Counted from the first letter of the stretch, positions 50,949-60,603 are shown. The stretch is DNA of 64,000 nt from Winogradskyella flava (GCF_014243395.1 NZ_JACLCP010000003.1:401546-465545), one strand, 5' to 3'. Program-made: numbers and translations. Notes: generated by a model not told the origin, from the sequence alone.

Positions 50949-52025
50949 GTGAAGATCTTAGATTGGTACATATTAAAGCGCTATTTGTTTACATTTCTAA
51001 TGATGCTGTTACTTTTTATTCCCATTGGAATTACCGTAGATTTAGCAGAAAAGGTTGGGAAAATTTTAGAGAACAAAGCACCTTTTGCCGAGGTAACAGC
51101 CTATTATTTGGATTTCACTGTCTATTTTGCTAATCTCTTATTTCCTTTATTCTTATTTCTATCAGTTATTTGGTTTACCTCCAAGTTGGCCAACAATACT
51201 GAGATAGTAGCGTTTTTGAGCTCTGGTGTCTCTTTTTCAAGATTTTTGAGGCCTTATTTAATAGGAGCCAGTATTGTTGCTGTTTTTGCATTGGTTTTGG
51301 GTATGTATTTGGCACCAATTGCAAGTCAAGGGTTTAACGAATTTAAGTTCAAATACCTCAAAAAAAACAAAAGTATCCAGAAGACAAGGGATGTATATCG
51401 ACAAATTAATGACAATGACTATATTTATGTGAGTAGGTTTATTCCAAAAAATAAATCAGGAATGAACTTTACTTACGAACATTTTGAGGGCAATGAGCTT
51501 AAGTATAAAATATTCGCGGATAACATAAGATATATAGAAGAAGATAGCAGTTATAGATTAACGTCGTATGTAAAGCGGACATTTACAGATAGTACTGAAA
51601 TTTTAGAAAAGGAAACAAAAAAAGATATCATTTTTCCTTTTGAGCTTGAAGACTTAACGCCTGTTGAATATGCTGCAGAAACCAAATCCTACGGTGAACT
51701 TTTGAAGTTTATTGATTCAGAAAAACGACGTGGTTCTCCTAATATTGGACGCTATGAAGTGGTAAAGCTAAAAAAATGGAGCCTTCCGGTTTCAATTTTT
51801 ATTCTAACAATAATCGCAGTTGCTGTATCTTCTGTGAAACGACGTGGTGGTATGGGTGTTAATTTGGCTTTTGGTATCGCCATTGCTATGATCTATGTAT
51901 TCTTCGATAAGATTTTTGGTGTTATGGCAGAGCAATCTAATTTCCCGGCAATCATTGCGGTTTGGTTCCCTAATGTAATATTTGGTATTTTAGCTATATA
52001 CCTTTTGCAAAATGCCAAACGCTAA
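50949..52025 (+). CDS. LptF/LptG family LPS export permease
   Basis: A 358-residue inner-membrane protein starting with GTG (VKILDWYILKRYLFTFLMMLLLFIPIGITVD). Three spans at the N-terminus, a periplasmic beta-jellyroll domain (about 130-255) and three spans at the C-terminus (from LPVSIFILTIIAVAV) match LptF/LptG, which extract lipopolysaccharide for transport to the outer membrane. It starts 3 bp after tgt and overlaps the next gene by 14 bp. Which of the two paralogues it is cannot be told. Confidence 0.92.
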   Translation: MKILDWYILKRYLFTFLMMLLLFIPIGITVDLAEKVGKILENKAPFAEVTAYYLDFTVYFANLLFPLFLFLSVIWFTSKLANNTEIVAFLSSGVSFSRFLRPYLIGASIVAVFALVLGMYLAPIASQGFNEFKFKYLKKNKSIQKTRDVYRQINDNDYIYVSRFIPKNKSGMNFTYEHFEGNELKYKIFADNIRYIEEDSSYRLTSYVKRTFTDSTEILEKETKKDIIFPFELEDLTPVEYAAETKSYGELLKFIDSEKRRGSPNIGRYEVVKLKKWSLPVSIFILTIIAVAVSSVKRRGGMGVNLAFGIAIAMIYVFFDKIFGVMAEQSNFPAIIAVWFPNVIFGILAIYLLQNAKR

Positions 52026-52920
52026 ACTTAAGCAATACCTTCATTTACATCTTCTGGTTTTTATTGCTGGCTTTACGGCGATTTTAGGCGAACTCATTAC
52101 CATTGGCGCATTAGCTTTAGTTTGGTATAGAATGGCAATAGCGGGAATTCTAATGTTCTTATATATTAAGGTGATAAGATTGAACATTAAAATCTCCAAA
52201 AAGGCATTCTTACAATTTTCAGCAGCTGGTGTTATTATCGCATTACATTGGATTACGTTTTTTGAGGCTATCAACCAAGCTAATGTATCCATTGCTTTGG
52301 CCATGTTTTCTTCCGGAGCTTTTTTTGCGTCATTCATTGAGCCTATCTTTTTTAAAAGACGAATTTTGGGTTATGAAATTTTATTTGGCATCGTCGTTAT
52401 TTTAGGTGTTTTTTTAATTACCAGTAGTGAGATGGGCTATATTAATGGTATTATTTTAGGTTTGGCATCAGCCTTATTTTCAACACTATTTGCTGTCATA
52501 AACGGACGGTTCATTGAACGTTATAATGCTACTGTGATTTCCTTTTATGAGTTTGTGAGTGGGGTCCTTTTTTTGACTGCTTTTATTCTATTGTCTGGTA
52601 CAACATTTAATGCTGAATTCTTTACACTTTCAAGTTCAGATTGGATTTATATTTTCATTTTGGCTTCTGTTTGCACAGCCTATGCTTTTATTGGAGCTGT
52701 AGAGGTAATGCGTTATATTAGTCCTTTTACGGTAATTTTGAGTTATAACTTGGAGCCTATCTATGGTATAGCTATGGCATTGATCTTATTTCCAGAGACA
52801 GAGAAAATGTCACCACAATTTTATATTGGTGCCGCTTTGGTAATTGTCACTGTTCTTATGGATGCTGTGCTGAAGAACTATAAAAAGCGAAAGAATAAAT
52901 CCAATGCGATTACCAATTAA
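52012..52920 (+). CDS. EamA/DMT family transporter
   Basis: A 302-residue membrane protein with ten spans in two EamA repeats: repeat 1 from HLLVFIAGFTAILGELITIGALALVWYRM, repeat 2 from GIILGLASALFSTLFAVINGRFIERY and ending ISPFTVILSYNLEPIYGIAMALILFPETEKMSPQFYIGAALVI. Such proteins export metabolites such as amino acids or nucleosides; substrate unknown. The ATG lies inside the end of the permease gene. Confidence 0.9.
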   Translation: MPNAKLKQYLHLHLLVFIAGFTAILGELITIGALALVWYRMAIAGILMFLYIKVIRLNIKISKKAFLQFSAAGVIIALHWITFFEAINQANVSIALAMFSSGAFFASFIEPIFFKRRILGYEILFGIVVILGVFLITSSEMGYINGIILGLASALFSTLFAVINGRFIERYNATVISFYEFVSGVLFLTAFILLSGTTFNAEFFTLSSSDWIYIFILASVCTAYAFIGAVEVMRYISPFTVILSYNLEPIYGIAMALILFPETEKMSPQFYIGAALVIVTVLMDAVLKNYKKRKNKSNAITN

Positions 52921-52926
52921 AGTTTT

Positions 52927-52934
52927 TATATTTG
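52927..52934 (+). promoter_or_regulatory. Promoter -7 element of accA
   Basis: TATATTTG, 38 bp before the accA ATG; no clear -33 box. Confidence 0.45.
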
Positions 52935-52972
52935 CATTAACTAACTAAACAAAAAAACTAACTTCAAATTGT

Positions 52973-53926
52973 ATGGAATATCTAGAGTTTGAATTACCCA
53001 TAAAAGAATTAGAAGAACAGCTTCAAAAATGTCAGATTATTGGCGAAGAAAGTGATGTAGATGTCACCGAAACTTGTAAACAAATTGAAAAGAAACTGGC
53101 AGAAGCAAAGAAAGATATTTATAAAAATCTTACGGCATGGCAACGTGTTCAGTTATCGCGTCATCCAGACAGACCTTATACATTAGATCATATTAAAGCG
53201 CTTTGTGGAGATTCTTTTTTAGAACTTCATGGAGATAGAAACGTTAAAGATGATAAAGCCATGATTGGTGGCTTGGGAAAAATAGGTGACCAATCCTATA
53301 TGTTTATAGGTCAACAAAAAGGGTTCAATACAAAAACAAGACAGTATCGAAATTTTGGAATGTCTAATCCTGAAGGCTATCGTAAGGCCTTGCGTCTAAT
53401 GAAGTCTGCAGAAAAGTTTGGAATTCCAGTGGTAACCTTAATAGATACTCCAGGTGCTTATCCTGGCTTGGAGGCGGAAGAGCGCGGACAAGGTGAGGCC
53501 ATTGCAAGAAACATCTTAGAAATGACACGTCTTAAAGTACCAATTATTACAGTAATTATTGGTGAAGGTGCTTCTGGAGGAGCATTGGGTATTGGCGTTG
53601 GTGATAAGGTAATGATGCTAGAGAATACTTGGTACTCTGTAATTTCTCCAGAATCGTGTTCGTCTATTTTATGGAGAAGTTGGGAATATAAGGAACAAGC
53701 TGCCGAAGCTTTAAAGTTAACAGCTAAGGACATGAAGCGCATGAAGCTTGTGGACCAAATCATTAAAGAACCTCTTGGTGGCGCTCATAAGGACAGAGAG
53801 AAAACGTTTATGGCTGTTAGGGATGCCATAGTAAAATCTTATGAGGAGTTGAAAAACTTATCACCAAAAGAATTGATGAAACAGCGCATGGATAAATATG
53901 ATGAAATGGGAGTCTATAAAGACTAA
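52973..53926 (+). CDS. accA: Acetyl-CoA carboxylase carboxyltransferase subunit alpha
   Basis: A 317-residue subunit of acetyl-CoA carboxylase, which makes malonyl-CoA for fatty acid synthesis. Starts [18 protein letters not shown]; carboxyltransferase core GNF-like [56 protein letters not shown] and [33 protein letters not shown]. Length and ends are normal. Followed by a strong terminator. Confidence 0.97.
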   Translation: MEYLEFELPIKELEEQLQKCQIIGEESDVDVTETCKQIEKKLAEAKKDIYKNLTAWQRVQLSRHPDRPYTLDHIKALCGDSFLELHGDRNVKDDKAMIGGLGKIGDQSYMFIGQQKGFNTKTRQYRNFGMSNPEGYRKALRLMKSAEKFGIPVVTLIDTPGAYPGLEAEERGQGEAIARNILEMTRLKVPIITVIIGEGASGGALGIGVGDKVMMLENTWYSVISPESCSSILWRSWEYKEQAAEALKLTAKDMKRMKLVDQIIKEPLGGAHKDREKTFMAVRDAIVKSYEELKNLSPKELMKQRMDKYDEMGVYKD

Positions 53927-53953
53927 ATCCCCTAAACATAGGCAACCTATAAA

Positions 53954-53981
53954 AACTGAAGTTTTGACTTCGGTTTTTTTT
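53954..53981 (+). terminator. Intrinsic terminator of accA
   Basis: AACTGAAG, loop TTTTGA, CTTCGGTT and more T; 8-bp stem with a G-T pair. Confidence 0.82.
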
Positions 53982-54055
53982 ATCACTATTAACAATATAT
54001 TCGAGTTATTAACAGATAGATTGTTAATGACCTGTTAAGATTGTAAAATCCAATC

Positions 54056-54088
54056 TTGCAGTTCGTCGATACTATTTAGCTACTTTTG
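54056..54088 (+). promoter_or_regulatory. Promoter of dnaB, near-leaderless
   Basis: TTG (54056-54058), 22 bp, TACTTTTG (54081-54088). The ATG is at 54095, so the leader is probably under five bases. Confidence 0.58.
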
Positions 54089-54094
54089 TTACTT

Positions 54095-55627
54095 ATGAAA
54101 CAACCCAATCCAATACAAGGATATAAAGTCGATAAAAGCACTATCATTAGTTTAGAGAAAGGAAAAATACCTCCACAAGCTATTGATTTAGAGGAAGTTG
54201 TGCTTGGAGCTATGATGATTGATAAAAAGGGTGTTGATGAAGTTATAGATATTTTAAGTCCTGAAGCTTTTTACAAGGATGCACATAAACACATCTTTGA
54301 AGCTATTTTCAAATTATTTGAAAACAGTGAACCTGTTGACTTATTAACCGTTTCTAGTCAATTAAAGAAAGATGAAAAGTTGGATTTGATTGGTGGCGAT
54401 TTTTACCTTATTTCGTTAACCCAACGTGTCTCATCTTCAGCGCATATAGAATTCCATGCACGTATCATTCTTCAAAAGTATATTCAGCGAAGTTTGATTA
54501 AGATTTCAAACGAAATTATTGAAGATGCGTACGATGAGACCAAAGATGTTTTTGATCTTCTGGATAATGCAGAAGCCAAGCTTTATGAAGTGACTCAAGG
54601 TAACGTTAAAAAATCAACAGAAACTGCACAAAGTTTGGTGATTCAAGCCAAGAAGAAAATTGAGGATATCTCAAACAAGGAAGGCCTTAGTGGAATTCCA
54701 ACTGGTTTCGATAAAGTTGATAAATTAACCTCTGGATGGCAACCGTCGGATTTAATTATTATCGCTGCACGTCCTGGTATGGGGAAGACAGCTTTAACAC
54801 TGACTATGGCAAGAAATATTGCTGTAGACTTTAACCAACCTGTTGCGTTTTTCTCATTAGAGATGTCATCAGTTCAATTGATTACGAGACTTATATCCAG
54901 TGAAACAGGGTTATCTTCAGAAAAGCTGAGAACAGGAAAACTAGAAAAGCACGAATGGGAACAACTCAATGTAAAAGTGAAGACCTTGGAAAAGGCACCT
55001 CTTTTTATTGATGACACACCATCATTATCTATTTTTGATTTAAGAGCAAAAGCACGTCGTTTGGCCTCGCAGTATGGTATAAAGATGATTATGATCGATT
55101 ATCTACAACTTATGACTGCAGGTGGAAGTCAAAAAGGAGGTAATCGTGAACAGGAAATTTCTACAATTTCACGTAACCTTAAAGCCTTAGCTAAGGAACT
55201 AAGCGTACCAGTTATCGCTTTATCTCAGTTGTCTCGTGCCGTGGAAACGCGTGGAGGTAGCAAAAGACCATTATTATCTGACTTACGTGAATCGGGAGCA
55301 ATTGAGCAAGATGCAGATATTGTATCATTTATTTATAGACCAGAATACTACAAGATAGACGAGTGGGACGATGAAGAACGTTCTCCAACCGAGGGTCAAG
55401 GCGAATTTATTGTAGCTAAGCACAGAAATGGTGGTTTGGATAATATTAGACTGAAGTTTATTGGTCATTTAGGGAAGTTCGATAATCTAGATGATTTTGA
55501 TACACCTTTTGGTGAGTTCCATTCTAAAATGAATGCCGCAGCCAATGACGACACCTTTAGACCAGATAATTTCCCATCTGCAGGAGATGCTTTCGACGCA
55601 CCAGAAGATGATGGTGTGCCATTTTAA
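54095..55627 (+). CDS. dnaB: Replicative DNA helicase
   Basis: 510 residues from ATG 54095 (MKQPNPIQGYKVDKSTIISL); an upstream TTG is in the promoter. N-terminal DnaB domain (PPQAIDLEEVVLGAMMID), linker, RecA-like motor: Walker A IIAARPGMGKTALTL, FFSLEMSSVQLITRLIS, Walker B IMIDYLQLM, and SELRESGAIEQDADI-like DLRESGAIEQDADIVSFIYRPEYY, then the Arg-finger region KHRNGGLDNIRLKF. It unwinds DNA at the fork. No intein is visible. Length is slightly above E. coli DnaB because of the N- and C-terminal extensions. Confidence 0.97.
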   Translation: MKQPNPIQGYKVDKSTIISLEKGKIPPQAIDLEEVVLGAMMIDKKGVDEVIDILSPEAFYKDAHKHIFEAIFKLFENSEPVDLLTVSSQLKKDEKLDLIGGDFYLISLTQRVSSSAHIEFHARIILQKYIQRSLIKISNEIIEDAYDETKDVFDLLDNAEAKLYEVTQGNVKKSTETAQSLVIQAKKKIEDISNKEGLSGIPTGFDKVDKLTSGWQPSDLIIIAARPGMGKTALTLTMARNIAVDFNQPVAFFSLEMSSVQLITRLISSETGLSSEKLRTGKLEKHEWEQLNVKVKTLEKAPLFIDDTPSLSIFDLRAKARRLASQYGIKMIMIDYLQLMTAGGSQKGGNREQEISTISRNLKALAKELSVPVIALSQLSRAVETRGGSKRPLLSDLRESGAIEQDADIVSFIYRPEYYKIDEWDDEERSPTEGQGEFIVAKHRNGGLDNIRLKFIGHLGKFDNLDDFDTPFGEFHSKMNAAANDDTFRPDNFPSAGDAFDAPEDDGVPF

Positions 55628-55695
55628 CAATAGCCATGGGCAATTAAGTTCTTTTTTGGCGTATCTTCGCATTTCGTATTTATAAGAATTGCCTC

Positions 55696-56730
55696 ATGTT
55701 AGATCAAAGACGTACAACAAATATTTTGTTGTTAATAATTGTAATACCTCTTGTTTTTTACCTGCTTAAAATACTATCGTTTATATTTATTCCATTGATT
55801 TTTTCAATGTTTATCGCCTTACTTTTTTTGCCTTTAATGCGATATTTAGGACGTAGAAAAGTACCAAAATTCGTTAGCATCATTATAGTTTTACTTTTGG
55901 TAACTGGAGGCGTTATGTTGGGCATAGAACTTATTCAATTGTCTAGTAAAGAGATCTTGGCGTCCCAATCTGATTTTTTTCCAAAGGCAGAAGAAAAGCT
56001 GGCAGACTTAAGGTTATACCTTACGGATAGCTTCGGAATCGAAATAGAACAAGACACGAATGTCATTGCGCAATTATTTCAAAAAGATAACTTAGGATCG
56101 ACTATTGGATTTTTAAATTCATTTTTAACAGGCTTACTTATGACAATATTTTTTGTTGTACTATGGTTAGCAGAATCCATTAATGTTCACAACCTATTAA
56201 ACAACACACTATTAAAACAAAAACATACATCGATTAAAGCTTTTATGAAAATCGAGAAAGACCTTATTAAGTTCATTAAAGTGAAGTTTTTAGTGAGTGC
56301 CTTAACAGGTTTGTTTACAGGGCTGATGTGCGTATTCTTCGATGTAAGCTTTCCTATTTTTTGGGGATTATTTGCTTTTGCCATCAATTTTGTGCAAATG
56401 GTAGGTTCTTTTATATCAGTAATACTTCTGTCAATTTTTGCATTTGTAGAATTGGACCCAACCAGTACACTATTCTTTTTTATACTCTGTATTACAATGG
56501 TACAAGTGACGTTCGGTGCTATTCTAGAACCAATTTTTATGGGAAAATCATTCTCCATAAATATTATTGCGGTTTTGGTGATGCTAATGTTTTGGGGATT
56601 TTTATGGGGAATTCCAGGGCTGATTATGGCAATTCCTATTACAGTTTTCATAAAAATTATTTTAGAGCAATTCCCGAATACCAAAGTTATTGCAAGTTTA
56701 CTATCCGGGAATCAAACGACCTTAGACTAG
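55696..56730 (+). CDS. AI-2E family transporter
   Basis: A 344-residue polytopic membrane protein of the AI-2E (PerM/TqsA) family: N-terminal double span (NILLLIIVIPLVFYLLKILSFIFIPLIFSMFIALLFLPLMRYL), long loop to about residue 145, then five spans including FDVSFPIFWGLFAFAINFVQMVGSFISVI and VTFGAILEPIFMGKSFSINIIAVLVMLMFWGFLWGIPGLIMAIPI. Members export autoinducers, ions or other solutes; substrate unknown. Single gene between dnaB and an aminotransferase. Confidence 0.92.
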   Translation: MLDQRRTTNILLLIIVIPLVFYLLKILSFIFIPLIFSMFIALLFLPLMRYLGRRKVPKFVSIIIVLLLVTGGVMLGIELIQLSSKEILASQSDFFPKAEEKLADLRLYLTDSFGIEIEQDTNVIAQLFQKDNLGSTIGFLNSFLTGLLMTIFFVVLWLAESINVHNLLNNTLLKQKHTSIKAFMKIEKDLIKFIKVKFLVSALTGLFTGLMCVFFDVSFPIFWGLFAFAINFVQMVGSFISVILLSIFAFVELDPTSTLFFFILCITMVQVTFGAILEPIFMGKSFSINIIAVLVMLMFWGFLWGIPGLIMAIPITVFIKIILEQFPNTKVIASLLSGNQTTLD

Positions 56731-56791
56731 TATTAATTCTTACTTAAAAGAATTGTAATTTTAAGTATATTTCTAGTTTAAAACTAGAGAT

Positions 56792-57709
56792 ATGGTCCAT
56801 GGTACGCATAATGCACAAGAAGATTCAAGAAACAATGATATTCTCATTTCAATCAATGATGAACTTTATCCACGAAAGGAGGCAAAAATAAGTGTTTTTG
56901 ATAGTGGCTATTTAGTAGGTGATGGTGTATGGGAAGCCCTGCGTTTACATCATGGTGTACTTGTTTTTAAAGAGGATCATTTTAATAGACTATGGCAATC
57001 TGCTGCCACAGTTGGTATGCACTTACCATTTACGAAAGAAGAACTTATAGCTAAAGTTTGGGCCACATTGAATGCCAATGCTATGACGAATGGTGTTCAT
57101 GTGAGAATTATGGTAACGCGAGGTATAAAAAAAACACCGTCACAAGATCCAAGACTGACTATTTCCGGTCCAAATGTGGTGATCATACCTGAGTATAAAA
57201 CAGCCTCTAAGGCATCAAGGGAAAAAGGAATTACATTATTTACGAGTAGTATACGACGAGGTTCACCAGATTATTTAGACCCAAGATTAAATTGCCATAG
57301 TAAGCTTCACGAAGTACAAGCTTTGATCCAAGCTATTGAAGCAGGTGCAGATGAAGCCCTTATGCTAGATGTAAATGGTTTTGTTGCGACCTGTAATGCC
57401 ACTAACTTCTTCATGATAAAAGATGGTGAGGTTTGTACGTCAACTAGCAAATACTGTATGAACGGCATAACAAGGGCAAAGGTCATCGAGGTTTGTAAAG
57501 CAAATGGAATTACTTGTATTGAAAAGGATTTCTCATTGTTCGATGTTTACGGTGCCGATGAAGCTTTCGTAACTGGTACATTCGGAGGCTTAACACCAGT
57601 GACAAAAATTGATGGAAGACAAATAGGAAAAGGAAACTATGGCCACATGACCAGACAATTGAGCAACTTGTATGAAGCATTAATTGACAACGCTGTTAAG
57701 AATGGATAG
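56792..57709 (+). CDS. Aminotransferase class IV (BCAT/D-alanine aminotransferase fold)
   Basis: A 305-residue PLP enzyme of fold type IV: VFDSGYLVGDGVWEALRLHHG (about 32-52), the PLP-lysine segment in SPDYLDPRLNCHSKLHEVQAL (Lys in SKLHE), and DEALMLDVNGFVATCNATNFFMIKDG with MNGITRAKVIEVCKANGI. The family covers branched-chain, D-amino acid and aminodeoxychorismate transformations; the specific substrate is not clear. It overlaps the sulfotransferase-like gene by 8 bp, so the two are translated together. Confidence 0.93.
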   Translation: MVHGTHNAQEDSRNNDILISINDELYPRKEAKISVFDSGYLVGDGVWEALRLHHGVLVFKEDHFNRLWQSAATVGMHLPFTKEELIAKVWATLNANAMTNGVHVRIMVTRGIKKTPSQDPRLTISGPNVVIIPEYKTASKASREKGITLFTSSIRRGSPDYLDPRLNCHSKLHEVQALIQAIEAGADEALMLDVNGFVATCNATNFFMIKDGEVCTSTSKYCMNGITRAKVIEVCKANGITCIEKDFSLFDVYGADEAFVTGTFGGLTPVTKIDGRQIGKGNYGHMTRQLSNLYEALIDNAVKNG

Positions 57710-58427
57710 TACAAAACGTATTTGTCTTTGGTCTGGACCAAGAAATATTTCTACAGCATTAATGTACGCATTTGCACAGCGTGCGGACACCAAGGTCTTT
57801 GATGAACCCTTGTATGCCTATTACTTGAAGCATCATCCTGAAGCGCATAAATATCATCCTGGGGTTGATGATATTTTGAATACCATGGAGATCGATGGCA
57901 ATAAAGTTGTACAGGAGATGTTGTCTAATAACAGAAAACCCGTTTTGTTTTTTAAGCATATGACGCATCATTTACTGGATTTAGATCGTAAGTTTATGGA
58001 AAAGACCATCAGCATTATTCTTACAAGGAATCCAGTAGATATGTTGCCGTCATTTGATAAAGTCATCCAAAACCCAACCATTGATGACGTTGGTTACGCA
58101 CTCCATATTGAGTTGTTGCGCTACTTCGAAAAGCATAATATTCCTTTTACCGTTTTAGACTCAAAAAGAGTTCTGGAAGACCCCAAAAAAGTATTGAGTA
58201 AGTTATGCGATTTTGCGAATATTCAATTTGAAGAAAACATGCTGTCTTGGCAACCACAGCAACGTGTAGAAGATGGGATTTGGGCAAAGTATTGGTATCA
58301 TAATGTTCATCAATCAAGTGGTTTTCAACAGTACAAAGCCAAAGACGAACCATTTCCAGAGCATCTTAATATGCTGCTTGAACAGTGTCAACCATATTAT
58401 AATGAACTCATTAAGTATGCGCTATAG
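57702..58427 (+). CDS. Sulfotransferase-like P-loop protein
   Basis: 241 residues from ATG 57702 (MDSTKRICLWSGPRNISTALMYAFAQRAD). The N-terminal SGPRNIST stretch is the PAPS/5'-phosphate loop and TISIILTRNPVDMLPSFDKVIQNP the 3'-phosphate region of sulfotransferases, although the protein is short. The ATG lies in the end of the aminotransferase gene (ATGGATAG). As I recall, plant proteins annotated as branched-chain aminotransferase-like carry a similar P-loop domain fused to a class IV aminotransferase, supporting a joint function. Reaction unknown. Confidence 0.83.
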   Translation: MDSTKRICLWSGPRNISTALMYAFAQRADTKVFDEPLYAYYLKHHPEAHKYHPGVDDILNTMEIDGNKVVQEMLSNNRKPVLFFKHMTHHLLDLDRKFMEKTISIILTRNPVDMLPSFDKVIQNPTIDDVGYALHIELLRYFEKHNIPFTVLDSKRVLEDPKKVLSKLCDFANIQFEENMLSWQPQQRVEDGIWAKYWYHNVHQSSGFQQYKAKDEPFPEHLNMLLEQCQPYYNELIKYAL

Positions 58428-58586
58428 GTCTTAAAAGAATTATAATTTTGGTACAATCCGAATAAAAATTAAGTATCTTCCGTTTTAAATTTATGAACTA
58501 GAAAGTCCATAGTGGGCATTTGGCTAAAATAGGAAGTACAACGAAATTATAATATTGCTTAACATAGGTTTTGGAGAATTAAATAA
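58428..58586. other. 159-bp gap upstream of the GATase-like gene
   Basis: No gene seen. TATCTTCC at 58473-58480 is a weak promoter-like match. No terminator with a clear stem is evident after the sulfotransferase-like gene. Confidence 0.35.
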
Positions 58587-59846
58587 ATGAAAAAAATTGC
58601 CTTCATCATTATTGGACTTTTATTAAATGTTAATGCTTACGCATCTTATATTCTTATTCCTATGGATGCGGAATCACAAGAAAATCATCTTAAGGCCTAC
58701 GGTGTAACGTATTGGACTTTGGAGCGCGAGTTAAAGGTAAAGTGGTTACTCAATTACAGAGGGGGTTCGTTTCTACTACCAGATGCCGAAATTATTCAAC
58801 GTGAATGTCAGATTAGAGGTGTGTCTTTCGAAGTGATATCAGATTCAAAAGCGGCTCAAATTCTTGAAGATATTAGCAGTCCCTCAGTAAACCAAGAGGC
58901 CGTTGTTTTAGAGAAAGCACCAAAGATTGCAGTGTATACACCTTATGGAAAACAACCATGGGACGATGCAGTGACCATGGTATTAACTTATGCCGAGATC
59001 CCTTACGAAACTATTTATGATGAAGAAGTGTTAAAGGATGAATTGTTATTATATGATTGGCTGCATTTACATCATGAAGACTTTACAGGTCAGTATGGTA
59101 AATTTTACAGAACCTATCGTTCTGCGGCATGGTATATTGAAGAAAAAAAGACAGCTGAAGAGCTGTCTGAGAAGTTGGGTTACGATAAAGTGTCAGATGC
59201 TAAATTAGCAGTGGCTTTAAAGATAAGGGACTATGTCGTTGGAGGTGGTTTTATGTTTGCCATGTGCTCTGCAACAGATAGTTTTGATATCGCGCTTTCC
59301 GCAGAGAACATTGATATTTGTGAACCAATGTTTGACGGAGACGGCAGTGATCCTGGTTATCAGAATAAGATTGATTTTTCAAAAACATTCGCATTTAAAG
59401 ATTATATTTTGGAACGTAGCCCTAATGTTTATGAATTCTCTTCAATAGATATGACGCGCAAACGCCAAATTCCATTTAAAACGGATTACTTCTCGTTAAT
59501 GGAATATTCTGCAAAATGGGACCCAATTCCAACAATGTTAACTCAAAACCACACATCGCTGGTAAAGGGTTTTATGGGACAGACGACATCTTTTACAAGA
59601 GATCAGATTAAGTCCAACGTTCTTGTTATGGGAGAGAATAAAACGAACGGTGAAGCTAAATATATTCATGGTATAAAAGGAAAAGGGTTTTTCACGTTTT
59701 ATGGAGGTCATGATCCAGAGGATTATACCCACAGAGTGGGAGATCCAAAAACAGAACTGGACTTGCATCCAACCTCACCCGGTTATAGACTAATCCTTAA
59801 TAACGTTTTGTTTCCTGCTGCTAAGAAGAAGAAGCAGAAAACTTAA
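58587..59846 (+). CDS. Exported GATase-like protein (often labelled asparagine synthetase B)
   Basis: A 419-residue exported protein (signal MKKIAFIIIGLLLNVNAYA). Residues about 110-300 look like a class I glutamine-amidotransferase/ThuA-type fold: IAVYTPYGKQPWDDAVTMVLTYAEIPY, LLLYDWLHLHHEDFTG and VVGGGFMFAMCSATDSFDIAL, with Cys in a nucleophile-elbow-like GGFMFAMCSA. The end FYGGHDPEDYTHRVGDPKTELDLHPTSPGYRLILNNVLFPA also recalls ThuA proteins. In Bacteroidota such proteins often carry the name asparagine synthetase B, but no AsnB domain is seen, so that name looks wrong. It leads a trio with EF-hand and YjbQ genes. Confidence 0.75.
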   Translation: MKKIAFIIIGLLLNVNAYASYILIPMDAESQENHLKAYGVTYWTLERELKVKWLLNYRGGSFLLPDAEIIQRECQIRGVSFEVISDSKAAQILEDISSPSVNQEAVVLEKAPKIAVYTPYGKQPWDDAVTMVLTYAEIPYETIYDEEVLKDELLLYDWLHLHHEDFTGQYGKFYRTYRSAAWYIEEKKTAEELSEKLGYDKVSDAKLAVALKIRDYVVGGGFMFAMCSATDSFDIALSAENIDICEPMFDGDGSDPGYQNKIDFSKTFAFKDYILERSPNVYEFSSIDMTRKRQIPFKTDYFSLMEYSAKWDPIPTMLTQNHTSLVKGFMGQTTSFTRDQIKSNVLVMGENKTNGEAKYIHGIKGKGFFTFYGGHDPEDYTHRVGDPKTELDLHPTSPGYRLILNNVLFPAAKKKKQKT

Positions 59847-59895
59847 TTCTGAGCTATTTTTTTCGTATTTTAAACTGATACTAATTCATGTTACG

Positions 59896-60174
59896 ATGGG
59901 AAGAAAAGAAGAGATACTCAATAAAATCCAAATCTTAATAACAAATCATTTTTCGACATCAGAAGCAGCCTTTGCCTTTTTTGACAAAAATGGTGACGGA
60001 AAATTAACTAAAAATGAAATCAAGGACTTATTGAAAGAGGCAGAGATAAATGGTTTTCTCAGAGGGATTGTCTCTTCAAAATTGATTGACGTTTACGATA
60101 AAGATGGCGATGAACTTATTGATTGGGAAGAGTTTAAATTTGCGATTAATGAGATTTCTGATGAATCAAAATAA
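59896..60174 (+). CDS. Small EF-hand protein
   Basis: A 92-residue protein with a pair of EF-hands. Loop 1 DKNGDGKLTKNE (about 32-43) and loop 2 DKDGDELIDWEE (about 69-80) keep the calcium ligands at positions 1, 3, 5, 9 and 12. No signal peptide, so it may act in the cytoplasm, which is unusual for a bacterium. It lies between the GATase-like gene (49-bp gap) and yjbQ (6-bp gap). Confidence 0.9.
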   Translation: MGRKEEILNKIQILITNHFSTSEAAFAFFDKNGDGKLTKNEIKDLLKEAEINGFLRGIVSSKLIDVYDKDGDELIDWEEFKFAINEISDESK

Positions 60175-60180
60175 AGCTGA

Positions 60181-60603
60181 ATGAAATTTTTCCAACGGGA
60201 AATTAGGCTGCCAGCTTATTCTAGAGGTTTTCACCTAATTACGGATCAGCTTCTAGATGCTATTCCAGAGATTAGTGACATTAAGATTGGTCAGCTACAA
60301 GTTTTTATTAAGCATACGTCGGCAAGTTTAACCATAAATGAAAATGCCGATCCAACGGTTCGTTTGGATTTTGAAAGTCATATCAATAAAATGGTGCCTG
60401 AAAATCAATCTTACTATAAACATACATTTGAAGGGTCTGATGATATGCCTGCACATATTAAATCGTCTTTAATGGGTGCTTCAGTAGCGATTCCAATTAC
60501 TAATGGTAAACTTAATCTAGGTACTTGGCAAGGTATTTACCTATGTGAGCATCGGAATAATGCTTCTGGAAGAACTCTAATAATAACGGCCTTTGGAAAT
60601 TGA
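60181..60603 (+). CDS. YjbQ/UPF0047 family protein
   Basis: A 140-residue protein of the YjbQ family: GFHLITDQLLDAIPEI, QVFIKHTSASLTINENADPTVRLDFESHINKMVP, SLMGASVAIPITNGKLNLGTWQGIYLCEHRN. Conserved His and Glu residues (KHTSASLTINE, CEHR) form a probable metal site. Some members have weak thiamine-phosphate synthase activity. It starts 6 bp after the EF-hand gene. A strong terminator follows. Confidence 0.92.
   Translation: MKFFQREIRLPAYSRGFHLITDQLLDAIPEISDIKIGQLQVFIKHTSASLTINENADPTVRLDFESHINKMVPENQSYYKHTFEGSDDMPAHIKSSLMGASVAIPITNGKLNLGTWQGIYLCEHRNNASGRTLIITAFGN

Noticed and set aside
56187..56747. Minus- and plus-strand frames inside the AI-2E transporter gene
   Set aside because: Shadow frames of a hydrophobic membrane protein gene.
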